Assembly: GCF_030733685.1 (NCBI RefSeq)
Contig: NZ_JASHIM010000023.1
Coordinates: forward strand, 1-64,000
Origin: Roseovarius sp. MMSF_3281
Lineage (GTDB): Bacteria; Pseudomonadota; Alphaproteobacteria; Rhodobacterales; Rhodobacteraceae
Length of the DNA: 64,000 nucleotides
Direction: 5' to 3'
Shown here: positions 1 to 7,430 of the stretch, one piece after another
Layout of the letters: the number at the start of each line of letters is the position of its first letter
Position numbering within the stretch: position 1 is the first letter of the stretch
Notes under the pieces: generated by a model
Database searches by the model: none
Told to the model about the DNA's origin: nothing
The model's input: only the letters and a program-made list of their open reading frames with translations
Made by a program: the position numbers and the translations under genes

Positions 1-612
1 GCCGTTGTAATCCGCATTCGGCCTGTATTCATAGCCACCGTCCGGGTCCACCGTGACGGTGCCGTTCGACGGGCCGCTGTCCAGCGTGTAGGTCAGGTCG
101 TCGCCATCCACGTCCGTCGCCGTCACGGTCCCGCTGACCGCCGTGTCCTCCGGCGTGGTGACCGCCGCGTCCTCGCCTGCGGGGGGATTATTGGGTGATG
201 ACGCCTCGGAATTCCCACCGCCGAGGCCCACAAGGGCAGAACCACCCGCAAGGACACCAAGCCCGGCCAGAACACCGGCCGGAATTGGAGGTGCGATGAA
301 CGGATCATTGATCTCGGCAATGTCAAAGCCCGTCCATTCCTCACCGTATTGCGCCCACCAAGTGACGCCATTGCCGTCCTCGAACACCAGATCGTGGCGC
401 CCATCGGCATCCTGGACAAAGAAATCCTCGATTACCAGCCGCGTGCCGTCCTTGAGGATCAGGATCAGGTCGCCCCCGTCCCGATCAAAGCGTGCAACCT
501 GTTCCGGCCCGATCGCCAATCGGACAACGCTTGGCTTTTCGAGCGTGATTCGGGCGCCATCGAAAGTCTTGGAGGCGCCGTCCTGCGCTTTCGGGAATAC
601 TGTCGCTTTCAT
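1..612 (-). CDS. Large BapA-type adhesin, N-terminal part only
   Basis: This frame opens with ATG at 612 and is still open at the window edge, giving 204 codons. Residues 1-110 resemble the prefix-like domain at the N-terminus of BapA/LapF-type biofilm adhesins: an acidic beta-rich segment containing LILILKDGTRLVIEDFF and later VTWWAQYGEEWTG. A glycine/alanine-rich stretch follows near residues 115-140. A cadherin/VCBS-like repeat then begins with EDTAVSGTVTATDVDGDDLT and ends in PNADYNG at the edge. Such proteins are usually thousands of residues long, are exported by a type I secretion system and hold cells together in biofilms. The secretion genes and C-terminus would lie to the left. The gene is divergent from a LuxR regulator and shares a 248-bp promoter region with it. 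The family call is firm; size and export route are inferred. Confidence 0.8.
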   Translation of the reverse strand, partial: MKATVFPKAQDGASKTFDGARITLEKPSVVRLAIGPEQVARFDRDGGDLILILKDGTRLVIEDFFVQDADGRHDLVFEDGNGVTWWAQYGEEWTGFDIAEINDPFIAPPIPAGVLAGLGVLAGGSALVGLGGGNSEASSPNNPPAGEDAAVTTPEDTAVSGTVTATDVDGDDLTYTLDSGPSNGTVTVDPDGGYEYRPNADYNG

Positions 613-758
613 GATCTCTGCCACCTCTGAAAGTGTCCGGCCGGCGCATTGAAGGTCCTGCCGACAGGTGGCCTTTTGCGCAGAACGCTCGTTCGGGTTT
701 CACGCCATCGTTATGGACGCATCAACCTAGTGTTGAGCATTTGCTTTCCCAACTCTCA

Positions 759-776
759 ACTGGTAGTTCTACCAGT
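759..776. promoter_or_regulatory. Lux-box-like palindrome
   Basis: ACTGGTAGTTCTACCAGT is a perfect 8+2+8 inverted repeat in the divergent intergenic region. It lies 84 bp upstream of the luxR-type start and 146 bp upstream of the adhesin start. Its length and dyad form match binding sites of LuxR-family dimers. Use as an operator for the adjacent regulator is inferred. Confidence 0.6.
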
Positions 777-860
777 CGCCGGGTAAGCTGGCGCTATTTT
801 GTGTTTGAGACCCAGCGGCTGTTGCCTCTGAGGGTCCTACTTGTTCGGGACGTTGGTTAA

Positions 861-1586
861 ATGTTGCAAACCTTGTCGAAATCAATCACCGGTCTTTCGG
901 CTGCCGAAAGCCTGTCGGACCTGAACGCTGCGATCGCCTCTGCAGCATGCGACGCGGGGTTCATTTCCTTCAACATCACCGTCAACAAGCGGTACGCGGC
1001 CGAGTTCATGGAAGACCCGCTGTTAACCAATTGGTCGCGGGATGATCTGATTGCCTACACTCGCGACGGGTGGGCCGAAGGAGACCCGCTCTTGCGGCGT
1101 GCGGTCGAAGCGGAGTCGCCCTTCCTCTGGTCGGCCGATGAGTGGCGCGAAAAGGGCTATTCCGATTATTTCGAGTATCTTAGGCTCAACGGTATCCGGG
1201 GCGGGGCAACGATCCCGCTTGGGAACAAGCCCGGCCAACTTGGTGCCATGACGCTTCTGTCCGCCTCGGCCAATCCCCTGACCGCCAATACCCTGCATGC
1301 AGTGAACGTCCTGGCGCGTTTCTCGCTGGCGCGTGTGCAGGTTCTGAGCGAGGGAACGGACCTTCGGAACCGCGATCCCGACCCGCTTCATGCGCTTTCC
1401 ACGCGCCAGGTCGAAATTCTGCACTGGGTTGCGGAAGGCAAAACTAACCGGGAAATCGCCGTGATCATGGAAAGCACGCTCAGCACGATCAATTACCACC
1501 TCGAGCAGATTCGGCACAAACTTGGCGTGCCCAACCGCACCAGTGCAGCAGCGCTCTATAAAGGCTTTGGTGCGCCAAGGAGGTAA
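861..1586 (+). CDS. LuxR-family regulator with autoinducer-binding domain
   Basis: The 241-residue protein starts at ATG 861. Residues 1-165 match an autoinducer-binding domain, with the aromatic-rich segment WSADEWREKGYSDYFEY near 110-127. Residues 178-235 form a LuxR/GerE helix-turn-helix: LSTRQVEILHWVAEGKTNRE followed by STINYHLEQIRHKLGV. The length is typical for acyl-homoserine-lactone-responsive regulators. No luxI-type synthase is visible in the window, so it may be a solo regulator or have a distant synthase. It is divergent from the BapA-like adhesin, with a lux-box-like palindrome between them, so quorum control of adhesion and of its own gene is a reasonable inference. Its ligand cannot be read from sequence. 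Confidence 0.88.
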   Translation: MLQTLSKSITGLSAAESLSDLNAAIASAACDAGFISFNITVNKRYAAEFMEDPLLTNWSRDDLIAYTRDGWAEGDPLLRRAVEAESPFLWSADEWREKGYSDYFEYLRLNGIRGGATIPLGNKPGQLGAMTLLSASANPLTANTLHAVNVLARFSLARVQVLSEGTDLRNRDPDPLHALSTRQVEILHWVAEGKTNREIAVIMESTLSTINYHLEQIRHKLGVPNRTSAAALYKGFGAPRR

Positions 1587-1781
1587 GCCCGAACTGTTGA
1601 GATGTGGTGCCGGAAGGTGATCTATACTGCGCCCGGATCGAAGAATGTCGCGTTGCCCTTAAACCTGAGGCACTGCGCGTTTGGCAACATTTTGCCTTTT
1701 GGGCGTTTCGAGAAAAGTTCGGATCGTATGGATTCCCCTGCCGCATGATTTGTGTTTCACCATGTTTGGGAGTATCGGATC
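1587..1781. other. Intergenic region after luxR
   Basis: No convincing gene, terminator or repeat was seen between the luxR stop and the first insertion-sequence remnant. Confidence 0.4.
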
Positions 1782-2073
1782 ATGCCAACACCGTTACCAA
1801 AGAAACTGCGAGATCGCTTCGCGCGATTGATATGTGATGGTATGATGAGCAGGGAAGTAGCTCGCATCTTCAGGTTTCCGCTGCGACTGGCGGACGGCGG
1901 GCACGCCAAATCCAGAGCAAGGGGGAACCAAGGTTGCGCCAATCGGGCGTCTTGCGGGAACAGGTAAATTGGCCGCATACGTGGGGTTGTTTCAAGGGCT
2001 GGTAGCCTATGATCCGGATATCACGCTCTTTTGAGTTGCGCGATGCGCTGGCCGATGCCGAAGATGCCAGGGT
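1782..2073 (+). pseudogene. IS630-family transposase remnant, frameshifted
   Basis: Pieces of an IS630-type transposase N-terminus appear in three frames. The start MPTPLPKKLRDRFARLICDG from ATG 1782 continues through MMSREVARIF. After a frameshift near 1872 come SAATGG and RQIQSKGEPR, then a further shift to IGRLAGTGKLAAYVGLFQGL and DPDITLF. A one-base insertion near 2032 moves the frame again to ELRDALADAEDARV. The homology stops abruptly at 2073, where a 15-bp sequence typical of an IS6-family terminal repeat begins. The catalytic DDE part is absent, so the copy is dead. The junction suggests that the IS6 element inserted into the IS630 copy. Confidence 0.7.
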
Positions 2074-2088
2074 GGCACTGTTGCATTA
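2074..2088. repeat. IS6-type terminal inverted repeat (one end)
   Basis: GGCACTGTTGCATTA matches the usual IS6/IS26 terminus, which begins GGCACTGTTGCA. It abuts the broken IS630 sequence and lies 39 bp beyond the stop of the IS6 transposase remnant. A matching opposite end was not found near 2514-2655. Confidence 0.6.
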
Positions 2089-2127
2089 ATTGAGTGAGCC
2101 GGCTTCGGGCACTGTAAGTTTTCTGGG

Positions 2128-2514
2128 TCATTCGTCGGCGAACACCTTTTTGATGAACTTGATTTCGCCCTGAACGCCCGGTTGTTTGCGATTTATGTGG
2201 TCGCGTTTGATTGTTCTGATCGTCTCGATCGCGCGCCACAGATAACGCCATTTGCCGCCGACACGAATATAGGTTTCATCGCCGTGTCAGTCCACGCTGG
2301 CCCGGCGCAGATGTTTCTCCGTTCGTTTGGTGATCTCGGGGCCAAACTTGATCACCCATCGAAACACGGTTGACCGATCAACATCGATCCCACGCCCCGC
2401 TAGTAGATCGACAACATCCTGATCGGATAGCGGATACCGTAGGTACCACCGTACCGCGCAAAGAATGACGTTACGTGGAAAACGGTGGTGCTTGAACGTG
2501 GATCTACGCGGCAT
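2128..2514 (-). pseudogene. IS6-family transposase, internally deleted, with premature stop
   Basis: From ATG 2514 the frame encodes a normal IS6 N-terminus: MPRRSTFKHHRFPRN, then LRYPLSDQDVVDLLAGRGID and VDRSTVFRWVIKFGPE. A TGA at 2287-2289 stands where the family has Trp, just before HGDETYIRVGGKWRYLWRAI, which carries the first catalytic Asp. The same frame then jumps directly to ETIRTIKRDHINRKQPGV and ends in KKVFADE at 2128. Family members have about 100 residues between these blocks, including the second Asp and the Glu, so the middle has been deleted in frame. The copy cannot encode an active transposase. Confidence 0.8.
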
Positions 2515-2655
2515 GCTCAGCCTAGCCTGCCGGGTGAAGCAACCGGTACATCCCCCGGCATTCACGGTTGCTTGGCGTCGCTGCAGCATGGCGTCACCAA
2601 ACCAGCCATTCGCCTCCCCCAAAAGTGTGCCTCTGACATTGAGAGGCCAAGCCTC

Positions 2656-3390
2656 TTAGTTGGCCCGATGACTGAGAAGCCGCTGTAACCCAATCCCTAC
2701 ACCGATGTGAGGACTGATCAGAACAAAATCATACCCAAGGCGCGCAGCGCCTTTCGCATCGGTGCTGGGATTGTCTCCGATGGCAAGCACAGTGCGAACA
2801 TCCTTTTTGAAGCGCCTCAGTGCATCGTGATACAGGTTCGGTTCCGGCTTGCCGATAATAACATGCGGAAAGCCGGGATAGACACTCAGGATCGCGGACA
2901 GCAGGCTTCCGGTTTCCGGCACGAGCGTCCCGTCGGGGCCCGGATGGCTGATGTCGGGATTGGCAACCACGAGTTGCGCGCCCATAGCGATCAAAGCCAG
3001 AGTTTCCCGGAGCTGCGCATAGCCATAATTTTCGTCCCGAGTCAGCACTACATGGGTCGACGCTTCGCGCGTCAGGGACAGTCCAAGCTCTTTCGCATAC
3101 TCTCGCAGGACCTGAGAACCATAAAGGCAAATCCGTGCATCTGGAAACCCGACCAGATGATCGAGCGCTGCGGTTCCTGCAAGCACGATCCGTTCAGGAG
3201 GCACGTGTAGCTCCATCGCCTGCAACCGCTTCGACAGCGTTTCTGGCGTATCGGTGGAATTGTTGCTCAGGATGACCAGCCGTTCCCCCGCCGCAACGAG
3301 TACGTCTTTCGCGCCGGGCAAAACGGTCGCGCCAGAGATCAGGCAGCCGTCGAGATCGCAGAGGATCGCATCATAGTCGTCGAGCCGCAT
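2656..3390 (-). CDS. HAD-IIA family phosphatase (NagD/AraL-like)
   Basis: The 244-residue cytoplasmic phosphatase starts at ATG 3390, overlapping the upstream stop as TGATG. All HAD motifs are visible: the nucleophile motif DLDG near residue 12, the motif II segment LSNNST near 42, the motif III lysine in IIGKPEP near 185, and GDNPSTDAKGA near 210. The layout fits the HAD-IIA group (NagD, AraL, glycerol-1-phosphatase). It is the last gene of an operon with a glycerophosphodiesterase-like enzyme and an ugp-like importer. A role in dephosphorylating glycerol phosphate released by that enzyme is inferred from position. The exact substrate is unknown; a sugar phosphate is also possible. Confidence 0.75.
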   Translation of the reverse strand: MRLDDYDAILCDLDGCLISGATVLPGAKDVLVAAGERLVILSNNSTDTPETLSKRLQAMELHVPPERIVLAGTAALDHLVGFPDARICLYGSQVLREYAKELGLSLTREASTHVVLTRDENYGYAQLRETLALIAMGAQLVVANPDISHPGPDGTLVPETGSLLSAILSVYPGFPHVIIGKPEPNLYHDALRRFKKDVRTVLAIGDNPSTDAKGAARLGYDFVLISPHIGVGIGLQRLLSHRAN

Positions 3391-4241
3391 CAATAGCGCT
3401 CCAGATCCTGCGGGCGGGCCACGGCGGCGGCCTCGGGGCTTTCGAGATCGAACACCGGCCCGTCATAGCCAAAGGAACAGTCGTGGATCAGGACATTGCC
3501 GTCCGACACCGAGACATAGGCCAGATCGGGGGCCTCGATCGTCCCCATGATCCGCCCCGGCTGATCGAATTCATGATGCACCTGATGCATCAAGGCGCGC
3601 TGGATATGATAGGGAATGGCCTGCCAGAGCCCGGTGATCGGACGATGCACATGGCCCATGAAAAGATAGTCGGGCTTGCGGCCCGCGCGTTCGAACACGG
3701 CCAGTTCGGCCTTTGCATCGCGCAACCGGATCGCATCCATCGGCGGGATCAACAGCTCCATCGGCGGATGGTGTTGGAACAGGAGGACCGGACGGTCAGT
3801 CGGGGCCTCGCTCAGCGCATCTTCCAGAAACGCGAGGCGTTTCTCACAAAGCCGTCCGTGATGGCCCGGTTCGTCTTCGGTGAGCGTGTCGAGGGTGATC
3901 AGGCTGGCCTGATCGAAGATATGCAGCCCCTGCACGAACCCATCGACGTTATCCGCCTCCGGGAAAGTGGCACGAAATGGCGCGCGGGCGTCGTGGTTGC
4001 CGAGCATTAGGATCACCGGAATGGACAACACGGCCAGTTCCTCGCGCAGGCTCTCATAGGCGGCCTGTTCGGCGCGGTCTGTGAGATCGCCGCAGATCAA
4101 CAGGAAATCAACCTGCGGCAGGGTGTCGAGAAAAGTGAGCGCCCGGCGCAGGCTTTCGCGCGGATCGAACCCGTAGATCGTCTGGCCGGCAGGCACGAAA
4201 TGCAAATCCGTCAGGACGGCGAAGCGGAGGGGAGTTATCAT
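3390..4241 (-). CDS. GpdQ/CpdA-like metallophosphodiesterase
   Basis: The 283-residue calcineurin-like phosphoesterase starts at ATG 4241. It carries the full binuclear metal set: DLH near residue 12, GDLTD near 51, GNHDA near 82, FQHHPP near 156 and GHVHRP near 196. The N-terminal context TDLHFVPAGQTIYGFDP and the overall length resemble GpdQ, which cleaves glycerophosphodiesters, and also CpdA, which cleaves cyclic AMP. No signal peptide is seen, so it should act in the cytoplasm. It lies between a substrate-binding protein gene and a HAD phosphatase gene in the same transcription unit, which favours a glycerophosphodiester role over cyclic-nucleotide turnover. That choice is an inference from context. 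Confidence 0.78.
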   Translation of the reverse strand: MITPLRFAVLTDLHFVPAGQTIYGFDPRESLRRALTFLDTLPQVDFLLICGDLTDRAEQAAYESLREELAVLSIPVILMLGNHDARAPFRATFPEADNVDGFVQGLHIFDQASLITLDTLTEDEPGHHGRLCEKRLAFLEDALSEAPTDRPVLLFQHHPPMELLIPPMDAIRLRDAKAELAVFERAGRKPDYLFMGHVHRPITGLWQAIPYHIQRALMHQVHHEFDQPGRIMGTIEAPDLAYVSVSDGNVLIHDCSFGYDGPVFDLESPEAAAVARPQDLERY

Positions 4242-4297
4242 GGAAAATCCTTTGGAAAACCGGCGCAGTCGGCGCTGCGCCGGAAGGTCAACTAAGA

Positions 4298-5539
4298 TCA
4301 GCGCGGCAAAAGCGCGTTGACCTCGTCGATCATCTCGTCACGCAGCTCTTCCATATCGTCGGCATCGCCCACGAGGATGGACTCGAGGCTATCCTCGATC
4401 ACCTGCGTCACCGCCAGCCCGTTGTCGCCCGGATAGGCGAACCATTCGGACAGCAGCGAAAGCTGGTTCACGGCGGTCAACTTGTTCGGGTTCTCGGCAT
4501 AGAAATTGTCCATCAGCAGATCGTTCGCCACCTTGTTCGGCGGCACGTAGCCTGTGGTCAGCGCCACGGCTGCGGCGCCTTCGCCAGAGGTGGTGAACTT
4601 GATGAACTGCCAGGCAGCCTCAAGCACCTCCGGGTCGTCCGAGCCCGAGGTCAACATGGCGGAATTGCCGCCCGCAGGCAGCGCCTTGGGTGCGTCATCA
4701 ATGCCCGGATAGGCCGCGGTGACAAAGTCCCAGTCGCCCAATTTCGAGCGGTCGACAAAGCCGACATAGGCGGTGGAGCTGAAGAACATGCCCAGATCGC
4801 CCGCCGCGAATTGTTTCGAGGCATCGCCACCGGAGACCGGTTTCATCGCGCAATCGTGGAAAATCGCCTTGGCGGCTTCAAGCGCGCGAACGCCCTCCGG
4901 GTTGTCCATGTTGAGCTTGCCATCATCGATCATCGGCACGCCCTGCGACCACATCGCCGCCTGCAACAGCCAGTTACCGGAAATGTCCCAATGCCAGAAG
5001 ATCGCGTCGTGTTCGCCTTTGGCATTGATCGCCCGGCAGGTCTCGACAACCTCGTCCCATGTGGTCGGGATGGTCTCGACACCAGCGGCGCGCAGGATGT
5101 CCATGTTGTAGAATCCGATCGGCGTGGAGACCGAAAACGGCAAGCCGTAGATCTGCCCGTCGAAAGTGGAAAGGTCGAGCATCGCCTTGTGATAACCTGC
5201 GGTTTCGAACCTGTTTTCCTCGGCAATGTAAGGATCGAGCGGCTTAGCGATCCCGCGTTCAACCAGCAGAGCCTGACGGTTCAGGGCCTGAAACGACACA
5301 TCGGGCAGCGTATCGGCAACGGCCTCGCGCAGGATGGTGTTGGTGGCGTCTTCGTAATCTTCGTAGGTGGCGCGGAAGGTGACATGAATGTCAGGATGCG
5401 CGGTCTCGAAGGCTTCCATGATCCGCTCGAAGGTCGGGTCGAAGACGGAGGAATAGGCATAGGCCACCTCGATATCGACAGCATAAGCAGCCGGGGCAAG
5501 GAGCGTGGCGGAGGCCACCAGTGGCAGAAGGTATTTCAT
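4298..5539 (-). CDS. ABC importer substrate-binding protein (UgpB-like)
   Basis: The 413-residue family 1 solute-binding protein starts at ATG 5539. A clear signal peptide, MKYLLPLVASATLLAPAAYA, is followed by VDIEVAYAYS. The mature part has the usual family pattern, including FAAGDLGMFFSSTAYVGF near residue 255 and TTSGEGAAAVALTTGYVPPN near 337-356, the latter close to the hinge region of UgpB proteins. It should deliver its ligand to the two permeases encoded directly downstream of the ATPase gene. With a GpdQ-like enzyme and a phosphatase in the same operon, a glycerophosphoryl compound such as glycerol-3-phosphate or glycerophosphocholine is the best guess. A plain sugar cannot be excluded. 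Confidence 0.82.
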   Translation of the reverse strand: MKYLLPLVASATLLAPAAYAVDIEVAYAYSSVFDPTFERIMEAFETAHPDIHVTFRATYEDYEDATNTILREAVADTLPDVSFQALNRQALLVERGIAKPLDPYIAEENRFETAGYHKAMLDLSTFDGQIYGLPFSVSTPIGFYNMDILRAAGVETIPTTWDEVVETCRAINAKGEHDAIFWHWDISGNWLLQAAMWSQGVPMIDDGKLNMDNPEGVRALEAAKAIFHDCAMKPVSGGDASKQFAAGDLGMFFSSTAYVGFVDRSKLGDWDFVTAAYPGIDDAPKALPAGGNSAMLTSGSDDPEVLEAAWQFIKFTTSGEGAAAVALTTGYVPPNKVANDLLMDNFYAENPNKLTAVNQLSLLSEWFAYPGDNGLAVTQVIEDSLESILVGDADDMEELRDEMIDEVNALLPR

Positions 5540-5571
5540 TGGTTCAGTCCTTTTGAGGAGAGGAAGGGAGG

Positions 5572-6465
5572 TTATTTCATGCCGGTCAGCGTGATGCCGT
5601 CGATGAAGCGACGCTGGGCAAGGAGGAAGGCCACGACGAGCGGCGTGACGATCACCGTAGCGGTGGCCATCATCGGCCCGTAGAAATCGCCATCAAGATC
5701 GCCCTTGAACTCGCGCAGACCCAAAGGCGGGGTGAACAGGTTGCGATCCCCGGTCAACACGATGCGCGGCCAGAAATAGTCGTTCCAATGCGCCACGACC
5801 GAGCAGATCGCGAAGGCTAAAAGCGCCGGGATCGCGGTTGGCAACATGACCCGCCAGATGATCGCAAACTCGCCCATACCGTCCATGCGCGCCGCATCAA
5901 TCAGGTCGTCAGGCACGGTCATGAAGAATTGCCGCATCAGGAAGATACCAAAGGCCGAGACGGTCCACGGCAGGATGAGCGCGGCATAGCTGTTGGTCAG
6001 GCCGAGTTTGGCGAGCATGAGATAGAGCGGCAGGGCAATCGCATGCACCGGGATCAACAGACAGAAGAGCACAAGACCAAAGGCCGCGTCGCGCCCCCAA
6101 AACCTGAGCTTCGCCAGTGCATAGGCGGCAGGCACCGCGATCAACGTTTGCAGCACAAAAATCGAGGCGGTGACGATCACGCCGTTAAGCAGGTAACGCC
6201 AGAGTGGGGCGGCGGTAAACGCCTGATGGTAATTGTCGACCAAAGGCCGGGTGAGGCAGTCTTGTTCAGAACCGCCGAGGTTCACGCAGCTTTGGTCCAG
6301 CACCAGTTCTTGCGCCCCAAACAGACCGCCGGTGCCGGAGGCAATCTCGGTGGAGGATTTGAACGAGGTGGTGAGCATGACATAAAACGGCAGCAGCACG
6401 ATCACAGCCCCGAAGATCAGCACGAGATGGGCCAGCGTCTGGCGGGAAGAGAAACGATACGTCAT
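5572..6465 (-). CDS. ABC importer permease (UgpE/MalG type)
   Basis: The 297-residue inner-membrane permease starts at ATG 6465, overlapping the stop of the other permease by 4 nt. About six membrane helices are apparent. The conserved cytoplasmic coupling loop reads DAARMDGMGEFAIIWRVMLP near residue 192. The C-terminus ends in RRFIDGITLTGMK, typical of MalG/UgpE partners. A long periplasmic loop after the first helix contains three cysteines (QSCVNLGGSEQDC and the preceding region). It forms a heterodimer with the product of 6462-7430 and is energised by the 7423-8565 ATPase. Confidence 0.85.
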   Translation of the reverse strand: MTYRFSSRQTLAHLVLIFGAVIVLLPFYVMLTTSFKSSTEIASGTGGLFGAQELVLDQSCVNLGGSEQDCLTRPLVDNYHQAFTAAPLWRYLLNGVIVTASIFVLQTLIAVPAAYALAKLRFWGRDAAFGLVLFCLLIPVHAIALPLYLMLAKLGLTNSYAALILPWTVSAFGIFLMRQFFMTVPDDLIDAARMDGMGEFAIIWRVMLPTAIPALLAFAICSVVAHWNDYFWPRIVLTGDRNLFTPPLGLREFKGDLDGDFYGPMMATATVIVTPLVVAFLLAQRRFIDGITLTGMK

Positions 6466-7430
6466 TGGTAATGCACCTTGCGTTCGACAAAGCGGCGTTG
6501 GGCGACAGAGATCAGCATCACGAAACCGAGGAAAAGCATGGTGATCGCCGCGCCGAGGCCCACTAGGTTCTGGGCAATGCCCTTCTCATAGATGGCGTAG
6601 ATCATCACGTAGGTGGACTTGGCCGGACCACCGTGGGTCAGCGCCTCGACCGTGTCGAAGACCTGAAACGAGCGGATCGTGGTGATGGTCACGACAAAAA
6701 CCGTCGTCGGCCCCAGCATCGGCCATGTGATCAGGCGAAACCGTTCCCACGGCGCGCGCACCCCGTCCATCTCCGCCGCCCCGTAAAGGTCGCGCGGCAC
6801 GGAGGTCAGCCCCGCTAGATAGAGCACCATGTTGAACCCGAAGCTCTGCCAGATACCGATGAAGGCCAGCGTCCAGAGCGCATAATCGCGATCCCCGAGC
6901 CAAAGCGGGAAGCCGTCGGCACAACTGCGCGCATACCAAGGCCAAAGCTCCAGCGGGGAGTCACAGCCAAGCGCCAAGGTGCGATTGACGATGCCGAGCG
7001 TCGGGTGCAGCGCGAATTCCCAGACGATGGCCATCGCGAGCAAAGAGGCCATGACGGGCAGAAAATAGATCGTCTTGTAAAGGTTTTGTCCAACTTTAAG
7101 TGAGCGGATTAGAAGTGCCGCGCCAAGGCCAAGCCCGACAGAGACCGGCACGACAATGACGACGTAAAGCACCGTGGCGACGATCATCTTGCGGTAACTC
7201 GAACGAGTGAAAATATCGGCGTAATTCTCGCCCCCTATCCAGTTCAACTTATCCCGCCCCAACGTGTAATCGGAAAAGGACAGCACAAAAGCGACCGCCA
7301 CCGGCAGGATCAGGATGGCAACCAAAAGGATCACCGCGGGCGAGACCAATAGCGTCCCGGCACAGGCCTGTTGGTCTTCCGGGCGGGCGCTGCGCGAGCG
7401 GTTTATCAAGGAAACGACTACATCAGACAT
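6462..7430 (-). CDS. ABC importer permease (UgpA/MalF type)
   Basis: The start is placed at ATG 7430, giving 322 residues. Longer readings would run into the ATPase gene and add arginine-rich shadow sequence. The N-terminus MSDVVVSLINRSRSARPED is followed by a first helix, VSPAVILLVAILILPVAVAF. The coupling loop AAEMDGVRAPWERF identifies a MalF/UgpA-class permease. A periplasmic loop with two cysteines (GCDSPLELWPWYARSC) follows the third helix. The start overlaps the ATPase gene by 8 nt, consistent with translational coupling. Confidence 0.85.
   Translation of the reverse strand: MSDVVVSLINRSRSARPEDQQACAGTLLVSPAVILLVAILILPVAVAFVLSFSDYTLGRDKLNWIGGENYADIFTRSSYRKMIVATVLYVVIVVPVSVGLGLGAALLIRSLKVGQNLYKTIYFLPVMASLLAMAIVWEFALHPTLGIVNRTLALGCDSPLELWPWYARSCADGFPLWLGDRDYALWTLAFIGIWQSFGFNMVLYLAGLTSVPRDLYGAAEMDGVRAPWERFRLITWPMLGPTTVFVVTITTIRSFQVFDTVEALTHGGPAKSTYVMIYAIYEKGIAQNLVGLGAAITMLFLGFVMLISVAQRRFVERKVHYQ

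Noticed and set aside
861..1586. Complete LuxR/LuxI quorum-sensing pair
   Set aside because: No luxI-type synthase could be found on either strand near the regulator.
3390..4241. Cyclic-AMP phosphodiesterase CpdA
   Set aside because: The metal motifs also fit CpdA, but the N-terminal sequence, length and operon partners fit a GpdQ-like glycerophosphodiesterase better; CpdA is kept only as an alternative.
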